Shown: positions 1 through 7,648, counted from the stretch's first letter. The stretch is DNA of 17,799 bases from Lachnoclostridium sp. UBA7122 (GCA_002493085.1 DKXQ01000071.1:10649-28447); one strand, 5' to 3'. Translations and numbers: made by a program. The notes: a model not told the origin generated them from the letters alone.

Positions 1-28
1 GTATACTTTTATGAGTTTAAAGAAATAA
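1..28 (+). CDS. Possible 3' tail of an upstream gene (partial)
   Basis: The window opens in coding-like sequence. One frame reads YTFMSLKK and stops with TAA at 26-28, just before the ribosome binding site of the next gene. Another frame stays open to a TAA at 52-54, overlapping that gene. Either could be the end of the preceding operon member, and the fragment is too short to identify. It suggests only that the operon starts upstream of the window, because no promoter is visible in the 40 bases before the first complete gene. Confidence 0.2.
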
Positions 29-40
29 GGAAGGTTTTTT

Positions 41-1252
41 ATGAATTTTTTTAAATATATAAAAACCAAAGGAATAAAACAGGCTATTGGCACAATCTAT
101 AAGTACAAAATAAACATTATATTACAAAAGATTATGAAACTATTTTTGTACTATAAACCACTAGAAAATATAATTATTATTGAGAGCCACAATGACTTTG
201 ATTGTAATGGCGGTGCGTTTTATGAATATCTTATCTCAAATAACTATAATAAAAAATATAAAATTATTTGGTTATTAAAGAACGATTATATTCCTGTGCT
301 CCCTCCAAATGTTACGTGCTTTAATTTATTTAAACCATCAATTAGGAAAAGTTACTATATAGCGAGAGCGAAATTGCTTGTTGCCGATAGTGATATAACT
401 TCAAAAATCCGAGAGGATCAAGTTTCAATATTTTTTGATCATGGTGCAATAGCCCTAAAAAATGTAACTCAATTTTACTCTAAATTAGCTGATAAAGTTG
501 ATTATATACTATCTCCTTCTTCTAATTACGATGAAGTATTATGTAAGCAGTTTTGCATAAAATGCCCAAATGAAAAAATGTTGCATTTTGGATATCCTAG
601 TGAAGATATATATTTTCATGAATGTGAAAATGAAATAAAAAAAATAACTAATATTGACTATAAAAAAGCAATATTATGGATGCCTACATTTAGGGTTGGA
701 AAATTTAATGGAAGAAATGATTCAGATATAAATTTACCATTTGGTATTCCATTAATACAAACCGAGGATGATATGAAAAAAATCCAAAAATTATTAGAAA
801 CTGAGAATGTTGTATTGATTATTAAAATCCATCCCTTGCAAGATCCTGATTCATATAAACGATTAAAATCAATTAAAACAAAAAATATTATTGTCTTAGA
901 CGCAACAGACATGAAGAAATTCAATCTCGACAATTATAGGCTACTAAAGTTTGCAGATGCAATGATTAGTGATTACTCATCAACGATTTATTCCTTCTTG
1001 TTACTAAATCGTCCAGCTGCATTTGTGTTAAATGATTTAAAAGAGTACAAGCTAGGATATATTGTAGATAATATTGATGATTGGGTTTATGGTGACAGAA
1101 TATATTCATTTAATGATTTCTTTGATTTTGTTCATAAGTGTGTAAATGATATTGACGATCACAAAATAGAAAGAGAGAAGCTTATGCATTGGATATATGA
1201 ATACCGTGATGGTAATGCGTGTAAAAGAATCGTTGAATTTGCAAATTTGTGA
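41..1252 (+). CDS. CDP-glycerol glycerophosphotransferase family protein (TagB/TagF-like)
   Basis: A 403-residue cytosolic transferase of the teichoic-acid glycerophosphotransferase type (PF04464-like). The family moves a phospho-polyol from a CDP-activated donor onto a growing surface polymer. Visible motifs are FFDHGAIALK (131-140, the family's HG site), LWMPTFR (212-218, the W.PTFR signature), IIKIHP (260-265) and the C-terminal nucleotide-binding block FADAMISDYSS (304-314). AAGGAAGG at 28-35 precedes the ATG. The gene is visibly more AT-rich than those after it, common for surface-polymer transferases acquired by transfer. It is the first complete gene of the phosphonate operon. I infer that its donor may be the CMP-phosphonate made by the genes downstream rather than CDP-glycerol, since no separate CDP-glycerol synthase gene is present here. 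The family call is firm; the donor is not known. Confidence 0.85.
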   Translation: MNFFKYIKTKGIKQAIGTIYKYKINIILQKIMKLFLYYKPLENIIIIESHNDFDCNGGAFYEYLISNNYNKKYKIIWLLKNDYIPVLPPNVTCFNLFKPSIRKSYYIARAKLLVADSDITSKIREDQVSIFFDHGAIALKNVTQFYSKLADKVDYILSPSSNYDEVLCKQFCIKCPNEKMLHFGYPSEDIYFHECENEIKKITNIDYKKAILWMPTFRVGKFNGRNDSDINLPFGIPLIQTEDDMKKIQKLLETENVVLIIKIHPLQDPDSYKRLKSIKTKNIIVLDATDMKKFNLDNYRLLKFADAMISDYSSTIYSFLLLNRPAAFVLNDLKEYKLGYIVDNIDDWVYGDRIYSFNDFFDFVHKCVNDIDDHKIEREKLMHWIYEYRDGNACKRIVEFANL

Positions 1253-1305
1253 TTTATTATAAGTAAACTAATACACGAAAAAAAGAATGAAAGGAACTAT
1301 AAACA

Positions 1306-2604
1306 ATGAAAACTTCTTACACATGCTTCTGTACCGATGTAATCCATGATGGGCATATTAACATTATTAACCATGCTAAACAATATGGGAGAGTTGTTGT
1401 GGGATGCTTAAGTGATAAGGAAATGATTAGATGCTCAAGATTTCCAACTAAATCTGAAGAAGAACGTATGGAATTATACAGGTCACTTGATGGTGTTGAT
1501 GATGTCATATTACAAGATGATATGCGTTATGATGATGTAATAAATACACTTAAACCAGACTATGTTGTTCATGGAGACAACTGGACTAGAGATGCGGATA
1601 GGGTAATACGGGAGCATGTTATTGAACTTATATCAGCATATGGGGGACAAGTGATTGATATTCCCTATACATATAATGAAGATGTAAAAAAAGTTGACCA
1701 GAGATTAAATGAAAAGCTGGCAATGCCAGAATATAGAAGAAGCCGTTTACGCAGACTTATTGAAATGACTCCAATAGTAAAGGTAATGGAGGCACATTCT
1801 GGTCTTACTGGCCTGATTGTAGAGAAAACTGTTGTTGAAAACGAAAAAGGGAGACTTGACCAGTTTGATGCCATGTGGATTTCTTCTTTATGTGATAGTA
1901 CTGACAGAGGAAAGCCAGATATTGAACTGGTTGACATGACATCAAGGTTAAATACAATTAATGACATAATGGAGGTTACTACAAAACCGGTTATCCTTGA
2001 TGGTGATACAGGCGGACTTACAGAGCATTTTGTTTATAACGTAAGAACTCTTGAACGTATGGGAGTCAGCGCTGTTATTATTGAAGATAAGACAGGCTTA
2101 AAAAAGAACAGCTTGTTTGGCACAGAGGTAATACAGACACAAGACAGCATTGAGAATTTCAGTGAAAAGATTGCGGCAGGAAAGAAAGCACAGTTATCAG
2201 ATGATTTCATGATCATCGCCAGAATTGAGAGCCTGATTCTGGAACGTGGCATTGAAGATGCCCTTAAACGTGCTTTTGCGTTTACTGCTGCTGGAGCCGA
2301 TGGTATTATGATTCACAGCAGAAAAAAAGATCCAGCAGAGATTTTTGAATTTTGTGATAGGTTCAGAGAGAACGATAAGGAAACTCCTATCGTGGTTGTT
2401 CCTACTTCATTTAATCAGGTAAAAGAAGATGAGTTAGCCTCTCATGGTGTTAATATTGTTATTTATGCGAATCAAATGATGCGGGCAGCTTTTCCAGCTA
2501 TGAAACAAACTGCAGAAAGTATCCTTAGGGCTCATAGGGCTCAGGAAGTTGATTCTTCGCTCATGCCATTCAAGGACATTATAAGATTAATTGATGAGAT
2601 TTAA
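1306..2604 (+). CDS. aepX: Phosphoenolpyruvate mutase with N-terminal cytidylyltransferase-like domain
   Basis: A 432-residue fusion that forms the carbon-phosphorus bond by converting PEP to phosphonopyruvate, the committed step of phosphonate biosynthesis. Residues 1-130 form a TagD/GCT-like nucleotidyltransferase domain with the HxGH motif HDGH (14-17). Residues ~155-430 are the isocitrate-lyase-superfamily mutase: WISSL (191-195), DGDTGG (232-237), and the diagnostic EDKxxxxxNS motif as EDKTGLKKNS (260-269), which separates PEP mutase from other members. MEAHSGLTGLIVE (161-173) is the usual opening of the mutase domain. AAAGGAA lies about 9 bases before the ATG. In the N-terminal domain I cannot see the second family signature (RTxGIS[ST]T) at its expected place near 119-130, where YTYNEDVKKV stands, so its catalytic competence is uncertain. 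It is first of the phosphonate set, with the decarboxylase that removes its product at the operon end. Confidence 0.95.
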   Translation: MKTSYTCFCTDVIHDGHINIINHAKQYGRVVVGCLSDKEMIRCSRFPTKSEEERMELYRSLDGVDDVILQDDMRYDDVINTLKPDYVVHGDNWTRDADRVIREHVIELISAYGGQVIDIPYTYNEDVKKVDQRLNEKLAMPEYRRSRLRRLIEMTPIVKVMEAHSGLTGLIVEKTVVENEKGRLDQFDAMWISSLCDSTDRGKPDIELVDMTSRLNTINDIMEVTTKPVILDGDTGGLTEHFVYNVRTLERMGVSAVIIEDKTGLKKNSLFGTEVIQTQDSIENFSEKIAAGKKAQLSDDFMIIARIESLILERGIEDALKRAFAFTAAGADGIMIHSRKKDPAEIFEFCDRFRENDKETPIVVVPTSFNQVKEDELASHGVNIVIYANQMMRAAFPAMKQTAESILRAHRAQEVDSSLMPFKDIIRLIDEI

Positions 2605-2658
2605 TTACTGGTTTAACCATTATCAAATTATAAATCCAAAGTATAGGAGGAAATAATA

Positions 2659-3726
2659 ATGTATTACACAAATCCCAATTTAATCAACCTTGAGCGCATT
2701 GTTTACCAGAATAACAGAAAAGACTATCTTCGTCTTGATCTGAATGAAAATCCAGGAGGGATCGAAGAGGAGTTTGTAAGAAAAGTTTTAGATGGGATTA
2801 CGCCAGATTTTATTTCGCAGTACCCAGAGACACAAGAATTTATAGACTGCCTTGCTAATTTTCTGAATGTGACAGAAAACAATCTGTGTTTAGTAAATGG
2901 ATCCTCTGAGGGTATAAGGCATATCATCGAAGCATTTACATCAGAAGGAGGCCGGGTAGCAGGTGTTACTCCTTCATATGCAATGTATGAGGTATATGCC
3001 AGGATGTATGGAAGACAGTACATTTCTATTCCATATAATGAGAATCTTACAATTACCGCATCGGATATTATAGACTCTTTGAATACTGATGTTCAGCTTC
3101 TTATCCTTTTGAATCCCAATAATCCTATTGGAAATGCATATAGTACTGAAGAATTTGAAGAAATACTAGAAGTTGCTAAAAAATATGAAATAACAGTTAT
3201 GATAGATGAAGCTTATATGTATTTCTATAATAATACGTTTATCAAATATGCTATTGAGAATGAGCACATATTATTAACAAGAACATTTTCAAAGCTATTT
3301 TCATTGGGTGGATTACGGTTAGGTTATGTCGCTGGTCATCCTAATACTGTCAAGATGGTATCAAAACTGGTTACACCACATAATACTAATGCATTTGCAA
3401 TGTTATTTGCACAGCGCATCATAGAAGAACCAGGAATGCTTCAAGAGATGATTGACATACAGTTGAATGGTAAAAAGTATATTGTTGATGAACTTCGCAA
3501 GAACAGATATAAGGTTAATGCACAGGAAGGAAACTTTATTTTTATAAAACCTCATTATGTTGATGCTGATATTATAGTTCACCGTATGAAGGAAGAGAAA
3601 AAGATTCTTATTAAGTCCTATTCGGGAATAGGATTTTTAGGAAAATGTTTAAGAGTAACTACTGGTGGCGAAGAATACATGAAACGTTTTCTTGATGCAT
3701 TGCTTGATATTGACAAAGAATGTTGA
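2659..3726 (+). CDS. HisC-like PLP-dependent aminotransferase (class I/II), probable phosphonate aminotransferase
   Basis: A 355-residue fold-type I aminotransferase resembling histidinol-phosphate aminotransferase. LNENP (28-32) is the HisC-type N-terminal motif. LNPNNPIG (151-158) carries the cofactor-contacting Asn, DEAY (183-186) the Asp that pairs with the PLP ring, and SKLFSLGGLRLGY (211-223) the Schiff-base lysine K212. LRVTTG (331-336) places the substrate-binding Arg332. An AGGAGG site lies 8 bases before the ATG. There is no histidine-operon context. It sits between PEP mutase and a cytidylyltransferase, so by inference it aminates phosphonoacetaldehyde (giving 2-aminoethylphosphonate) or a ketone derived from it. 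The usual enzyme for the first reaction, PhnW, belongs to class V, so this gene is either a different solution to that step or acts on another phosphonate. The aminotransferase call is firm; the substrate is inferred. Confidence 0.85.
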   Translation: MYYTNPNLINLERIVYQNNRKDYLRLDLNENPGGIEEEFVRKVLDGITPDFISQYPETQEFIDCLANFLNVTENNLCLVNGSSEGIRHIIEAFTSEGGRVAGVTPSYAMYEVYARMYGRQYISIPYNENLTITASDIIDSLNTDVQLLILLNPNNPIGNAYSTEEFEEILEVAKKYEITVMIDEAYMYFYNNTFIKYAIENEHILLTRTFSKLFSLGGLRLGYVAGHPNTVKMVSKLVTPHNTNAFAMLFAQRIIEEPGMLQEMIDIQLNGKKYIVDELRKNRYKVNAQEGNFIFIKPHYVDADIIVHRMKEEKKILIKSYSGIGFLGKCLRVTTGGEEYMKRFLDALLDIDKEC

Positions 3727-3761
3727 TAAAAAAAGCTTAGTGCAAATAAAGGAGTCAAAAA

Positions 3762-4481
3762 ATGAAAGCGATAATATTAGCTGCTGGGAAAGGTAGCAGA
3801 ATATCAGATAAAATAGATGGTATTCCGAAGTCCATTCTCAAACTTGATAATGGAATGCCAATGATTAGGCGGGAAGTTATTAATATGCTGGACAGGGATA
3901 TAATGCCTGTAGTCTGTGTAGGCTATAAGAAAGAATTGATTCAGGAAGCTTTGGATGGACTGGATGTTAAATACTATGATAATCCGTTTTATTCCATCAC
4001 AAACAATATTGTCAGCCTGTGGTTTGCAAGGGATGAGTTTGATGGAAAAGACGATATACTTTTAACAAGTGCTGATCTTTATTATCCAGCTGGGTTCTTG
4101 GATATGTGTAACAAATCAGAGGAAAAACTATCAATGACAGTTGATAGCTCCAGAATAAAAACAGGAGATTTTTATTTTAGTGTTAAGCAAGGATTTATAC
4201 AAGAGTATGGTCCAGATATATCCTTAGACAAGCGCAGTTATGAGTATATGGGCTTAACAAAGATTGCGGGCAGTTTTACGCTTTATGTTAAAAGTAAAAT
4301 TGTAGAGTACATAGAGACTGGGAAGTTTGGGAAATATTTTGAAGATATGATTATATCCATAAACATGAATGAAAGAATACCTATAAACTTCATAGATGTT
4401 AAAGGAAACTTTTGGAGAGAATTTGATTTTTATGAAGACTACTTAACAATTCTAGATTATGAAAGAGAAGAAAACAAATGA
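3762..4481 (+). CDS. LicC/PntC-like nucleotidyltransferase (CTP:phosphonate cytidylyltransferase candidate)
   Basis: A 239-residue sugar-nucleotidyltransferase-fold protein expected to join CTP to a small phosphorylated or phosphonate molecule. It shows the N-terminal AAGKGSR (7-13) nucleotide loop, the lysine-bearing PKSILK (22-27), and NPFYSITNNIVSLWFA (74-89), a block like that of choline-phosphate cytidylyltransferase LicC and the phosphonate enzyme PntC. SADLYY (103-108) carries the metal-binding Asp105, and WREFDFYEDY (218-227) gives the second acidic site near the C terminus. AAAGGAG lies 7 bases upstream. The stop overlaps the next start by four bases (ATGA), indicating translational coupling to the transketolase N-half. 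In Treponema denticola a PntC domain is fused to an aminotransferase; here the two activities are adjacent separate genes. CTP and 2-aminoethylphosphonate as substrates are inferred from family and context. Confidence 0.82.
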   Translation: MKAIILAAGKGSRISDKIDGIPKSILKLDNGMPMIRREVINMLDRDIMPVVCVGYKKELIQEALDGLDVKYYDNPFYSITNNIVSLWFARDEFDGKDDILLTSADLYYPAGFLDMCNKSEEKLSMTVDSSRIKTGDFYFSVKQGFIQEYGPDISLDKRSYEYMGLTKIAGSFTLYVKSKIVEYIETGKFGKYFEDMIISINMNERIPINFIDVKGNFWREFDFYEDYLTILDYEREENK

Positions 4482-5287
4482 TTTACGAAAGTAAAAATAT
4501 CCGACTGGGTATATTGAAGCTATGTTACCGCCTTGGCACAAATGCGGCTCATTTGGGTGGATGTTTGTCACTGGCAGACATAATGCATGTTCTTTACTCA
4601 GAGTTTCTAAGTTTTAATACAGATAATCTTATGGATGAATACAGAGACAGAGTCATTATGAGTAAGGGGCATGGTTCAATTGCAATGTATTCCGCAATGT
4701 GCGAAGTGGGTCTTATTGATAATTTGGATTGCATTGGTGATTTAACAGGTAAAGATAACATTTATTATAAACAGGAAGTTAGATTTCCTAAAAAAGGAAT
4801 AGAGTTTTCGTCTGGCAGCCTTGGGCAAGGACTTGCTTATGCAGTTGGGGTTGCTTGGGCATTAAAGCGAAAAGGGAATAATAAATCAAAGGTATATGTA
4901 TTCGTCGGAGATGGCGAATGTGAGGAAGGTTCTGTATGGGAAGCTGCTTCTATTGCAAGCCATCTTAAACTTGATAATATTGTAGTTATTGCTGACAAAA
5001 ATGATTTACAGATAGATGGATGGACTAGAGAGATTAATAGCCAGGAATCCATGTGTGACAGATGGAGCAGTTTTGGCTTTGAAGTTATAGAAATAAACGG
5101 TCATGATTATTCTGATATAAGACACGCTTTAAATGTAGATATAAAACAAAAACCAATAACTGTTGTTGCTCATACAGTTAAGGGCAAAGGGATCAGTTTT
5201 ATTGAAAACAATGCTGAGTGGCATCAAAATGTCGTCACTGATGAATTATACGAAAAGGCTTTATTTGAACTGGGAGAGGTTTATTAA
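4478..5287 (+). CDS. Transketolase, N-terminal (TPP-binding) subunit
   Basis: A 269-residue protein equivalent to the N-terminal half of transketolase, which binds thiamine diphosphate and moves a two-carbon ketol unit between sugar phosphates. Visible motifs are MSKGHGSIAMYSAM (61-74), SSGSLGQGLA (111-120) and the TPP/metal motif GDGECEEGSVWEA (144-156), with N175 completing the GDG...N pattern. AAHLGG (23-28) is the conserved start of the fold. The ATG overlaps the stop of the nucleotidyltransferase by four bases. The C-terminal half follows after three bases, and the two should form one enzyme. Split transketolases are common in surface-polymer clusters. The placement between PEP mutase and phosphonopyruvate decarboxylase is unusual and suggests, without proving, a role in phosphonate assembly. 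Confidence 0.93.
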   Translation: MIYESKNIRLGILKLCYRLGTNAAHLGGCLSLADIMHVLYSEFLSFNTDNLMDEYRDRVIMSKGHGSIAMYSAMCEVGLIDNLDCIGDLTGKDNIYYKQEVRFPKKGIEFSSGSLGQGLAYAVGVAWALKRKGNNKSKVYVFVGDGECEEGSVWEAASIASHLKLDNIVVIADKNDLQIDGWTREINSQESMCDRWSSFGFEVIEINGHDYSDIRHALNVDIKQKPITVVAHTVKGKGISFIENNAEWHQNVVTDELYEKALFELGEVY

Positions 5288-5290
5288 TAT

Positions 5291-6238
5291 ATGCACTACA
5301 CAGAAAATAATATAAGAGAGATTCATAATCTTGATTCAAGGGCAGCGGTTGGATACTCACTAGAGAACCTATATAAATCGAACAAAAAAATAATATGTGT
5401 ATATGCGGATGTTGGAAGCAGGTTTGCAGTAAAAGGAAAACTTGGAGATAATGAGATTGAAATAGGTATTGCGGAACAGACATTAATCCCAATGCTGGGC
5501 GGTTTGTATCACGAAGGATATATTCCATTTGGCATTGCTTATGCTCCGTTCATCACAATGAGAGCGGCAGACCAGATAAGAATGACAGTGGGAGAAATGG
5601 GACTTGGAATTAAGCTGGCCGGAGGGTCAGCTGGTCTGGTTTCGGGTAGCTTAGGAGCTGCATCATTAGCGTTAGATGATCTTGCAATGATGAGGGCCAT
5701 TCCTAATATGACAATTGTTTCTCCATCTGACTGTTTATCGGAAGTGAAATTGTTTGAATATGCGGCTGGGCACAATGAACCTGTATATATAAGATTAACT
5801 GGCAATAAACTTGATAGCATTTACAACGAAGATTTTGATATAAATTCAAGTAAGTCAAGAGTGGTTTATGATAGTGGTACTGATGCAGTTGTTTTTTCTA
5901 CTGGCTCTGAAACACTTCAAGTGATAAAGGCGGCTACAGTATTGGCAAAGAAAGGTATTAATATTACAGTCGTTGATATGCTTTTTATAAAACCTGTTGA
6001 TACTGGTGTTTTAGACCGTTTTGCAAGTGTTAAGAATGTTTTTACAGTAGAAGAGCATAATATAATAGGCGGGTTAGGCAGTTCTGTTTCAGAATACATT
6101 TCAGAGAACACAAATCAAAGGCTATACCGTATTGGAATTCAGGACAGCTATTTGTATCCAGATTCATACGAGAATTTACTTAAAGAAACTGGTTTAGATG
6201 TGGATGGAATAGTTTCTTATATTTCAAAAAAATTATAA
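5291..6238 (+). CDS. Transketolase, C-terminal (pyrimidine-binding) subunit
   Basis: A 315-residue partner of the preceding gene, covering the pyrimidine-binding and C-terminal domains. IEIGIAEQTL (56-65) contains the catalytic Glu62 that activates the thiamine ring. A segment around FITMRAADQIR (87-97) matches the usual pyrimidine-domain sequence, and the last ~120 residues resemble the transketolase C-terminal domain (VFSTGSE..., VEEHNIIGGLGS...). It starts three bases after the N-half stop, so the two are surely co-translated; a GGAGAGG site lies about 11 bases before the ATG. Length is normal for the split form. By family knowledge the pair uses ketose phosphates as donors; the acceptor here could be a normal aldose phosphate or, speculatively, phosphonoacetaldehyde made by the next gene. 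Confidence 0.93.
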   Translation: MHYTENNIREIHNLDSRAAVGYSLENLYKSNKKIICVYADVGSRFAVKGKLGDNEIEIGIAEQTLIPMLGGLYHEGYIPFGIAYAPFITMRAADQIRMTVGEMGLGIKLAGGSAGLVSGSLGAASLALDDLAMMRAIPNMTIVSPSDCLSEVKLFEYAAGHNEPVYIRLTGNKLDSIYNEDFDINSSKSRVVYDSGTDAVVFSTGSETLQVIKAATVLAKKGINITVVDMLFIKPVDTGVLDRFASVKNVFTVEEHNIIGGLGSSVSEYISENTNQRLYRIGIQDSYLYPDSYENLLKETGLDVDGIVSYISKKL

Positions 6239-6265
6239 TACTTTGAAGGAGCAGTAAATAATAAA

Positions 6266-7387
6266 ATGAAAGTACAAACGTTAGTAGATATAATTGGATC
6301 AGATTTTTATACAGGAGTTCCAGATTCACAGCTTAAAGCACTTTGCAATTATCTGATGGACACATATGGCATTGATCCAAAACACCATATCATTGCAGCG
6401 AACGAAGGAAATTGTACTGCTTTAGCTGCAGGCTATCATCTTGCAACAGGTAAGATACCTGTGGTTTATATGCAGAACTCTGGAGAAGGCAATATAATCA
6501 ATCCCGTAGCATCACTTCTTAACGATAAGGTCTATGCAATTCCAGTCGTGTTCATCATCGGCTGGCGTGGAGAACCTGATATCAACGATGAGCCGCAACA
6601 TATTTATCAGGGCAAGGTTACTGTTAAGTTACTGGAGGATATGGAAATAGCCACATTTGTAATTGGAAAAGAGACAACTGATGATGAAGTGGAAAATGCA
6701 ATGAAAATATTCAAAAAAGTTCTGAATACCGGAAAAGATGTGGCATTTGTCATCCGTAAAAACGCTCTGTCTGATGCTCCTGATGTATCCTACTTTAATA
6801 ATAATCACATAATGCGTGAAGAAATAATCCAGCATATCGTGAAAGCATCTGGTGAAGATCCGGTTGTCTCCACCACAGGTAAGACAAGCCATGAATTATT
6901 TGAAACAAGAGTAGCAAATGGACAGAGCCATAAATATGATTTTCTAACAGTTGGATCTATGGGGCACAGTTCGTCTATTGCACTTGGTGTAGCTCTTAAC
7001 AAACCGAATATTCGTATTTGGTGTGTGGATGGAGATGGCGCTGTTTTGATGCATATGGGTTCCATGGCTGTAATTGGTGCGAATAAACCAAAGAATCTGG
7101 TTCATGTTGTCATTAACAATGGTGCTCATGAAACGGTTGGTGGTATGCCTACAGTAGCTGCAAACATTGATCTGGTGGCGGTTGCAAAAGCTTGTGGTTA
7201 CCCAAATGCTGTATGCGTGAGTAACTTTGAAGACCTGGATAGAGAGCTTGATGCTGTGAAAAGCCGTAATGAATTGATTCTTATTGAGGTTAAGTGTTCT
7301 ATTGGAGCACGAAAGGATCTTAGCCGCCCAGATACAACAACATTGGAGAATAAACAGAACTTCATGGAGTATTTAAAAACTTTATGA
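6266..7387 (+). CDS. aepY: Phosphonopyruvate decarboxylase
   Basis: A 373-residue TPP-dependent enzyme that decarboxylates phosphonopyruvate to phosphonoacetaldehyde. This irreversible step pulls the unfavourable PEP mutase equilibrium forward. The pyrimidine domain comes first, with AANEGNCTALAAG (44-56) holding the catalytic Glu47, then VYMQNSGEGN (67-76). The C-terminal PP domain has GDGAVLMHMGSM (256-267) and ends its TPP motif at VVINNGAHET (281-290). This arrangement and length are typical of AepY rather than of larger acetolactate synthases. The closest ribosome binding site, GAAGGAG at 6245-6251, lies 14 bases before the ATG, longer than usual, and no nearer in-frame start exists. It is the last gene of the phosphonate operon, followed by a strong hairpin. 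Confidence 0.95.
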   Translation: MKVQTLVDIIGSDFYTGVPDSQLKALCNYLMDTYGIDPKHHIIAANEGNCTALAAGYHLATGKIPVVYMQNSGEGNIINPVASLLNDKVYAIPVVFIIGWRGEPDINDEPQHIYQGKVTVKLLEDMEIATFVIGKETTDDEVENAMKIFKKVLNTGKDVAFVIRKNALSDAPDVSYFNNNHIMREEIIQHIVKASGEDPVVSTTGKTSHELFETRVANGQSHKYDFLTVGSMGHSSSIALGVALNKPNIRIWCVDGDGAVLMHMGSMAVIGANKPKNLVHVVINNGAHETVGGMPTVAANIDLVAVAKACGYPNAVCVSNFEDLDRELDAVKSRNELILIEVKCSIGARKDLSRPDTTTLENKQNFMEYLKTL

Positions 7388-7408
7388 AATTTAATAAAAT
7401 TAATAAGC

Positions 7409-7460
7409 AGGGTGTGTCGGATAATCTGTGTAATTTGCACAAGCTTATTCGACACACCCT
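7409..7460. terminator. Long hairpin after the phosphonate operon (terminator, or paired transposon-end remnant)
   Basis: GGGTGTGTCGGATAA (7410-7424) pairs with TTATTCGACACACCC (7445-7459) over 15 bases with only one G:U pair, and 7409/7460 add an A:T pair. Inside the loop TGTGT (7427-7431) can pair with GCACA (7437-7441), lengthening the hairpin. It starts 22 bases after the aepY stop, where an intrinsic terminator is expected, but the following T-run is weak (TTTATAAATG). The arms, with the internal TCTGTGTAA, also look like facing terminal repeats of an IS256-type element; this is a pattern resemblance only. No transposase is present. Confidence 0.65.
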
Positions 7461-7473
7461 TTATAAATGATAT

Positions 7474-7569
7474 CTATTTAGTTTCTGGCATTTCTTTTGG
7501 CACAAATTCCAGTTTTAAAACCATTACCATTCCATCCACAAACCGTTTTAATAATTTTAAAGTATGATG
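7474..7569 (-). pseudogene. Possible decayed 3' end of a minus-strand gene
   Basis: Between the hairpin and the next promoter, the minus strand has a coding-like stretch of 31 codons ending in TAG at 7476-7474 with the tail EFVPKEMPETK. It is cut off on its 5' side by an in-frame TAA at 7572-7570. There is no start codon with a ribosome binding site. The amino-acid composition looks protein-like, but I do not recognise the family. It could be the remnant of a gene deleted when the neighbouring cluster arrived, or chance. The rest of 7388-7674 holds the hairpin and the promoter described separately. Confidence 0.2.
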
Positions 7570-7618
7570 TTATATATAAGCATTAGGTTATTTTAAGTAA
7601 AACTTATTATAGAATTAA

Positions 7619-7648
7619 CTGTTAAATATACAATATATATGTTATAAT
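7619..7648 (+). promoter_or_regulatory. Extended -10 promoter for the AAA/PD-(D/E)XK gene
   Basis: TATAAT at 7643-7648 matches the -10 consensus fully, and the preceding TGT (7640-7642) makes it close to an extended -10 (TGnTATAAT). The -35 region is weak: CTGTTA at 7619-7624 with an 18-base spacer. The ATG at 7675 follows 27 bases later, with GGGAG as ribosome binding site. This gives the gene its own promoter, independent of the phosphonate operon. Confidence 0.6.

Noticed and set aside
3762..6238. Nucleotidyltransferase and transketolase pair as a CDP-ribitol or pentose-sugar module
   Set aside because: The LicC-like NPFYSITNNIVSLW block and the flanking aepX and aepY genes favour phosphonate chemistry, and no reductase or pentose-specific gene is present. 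It is not fully excluded for the transketolase.
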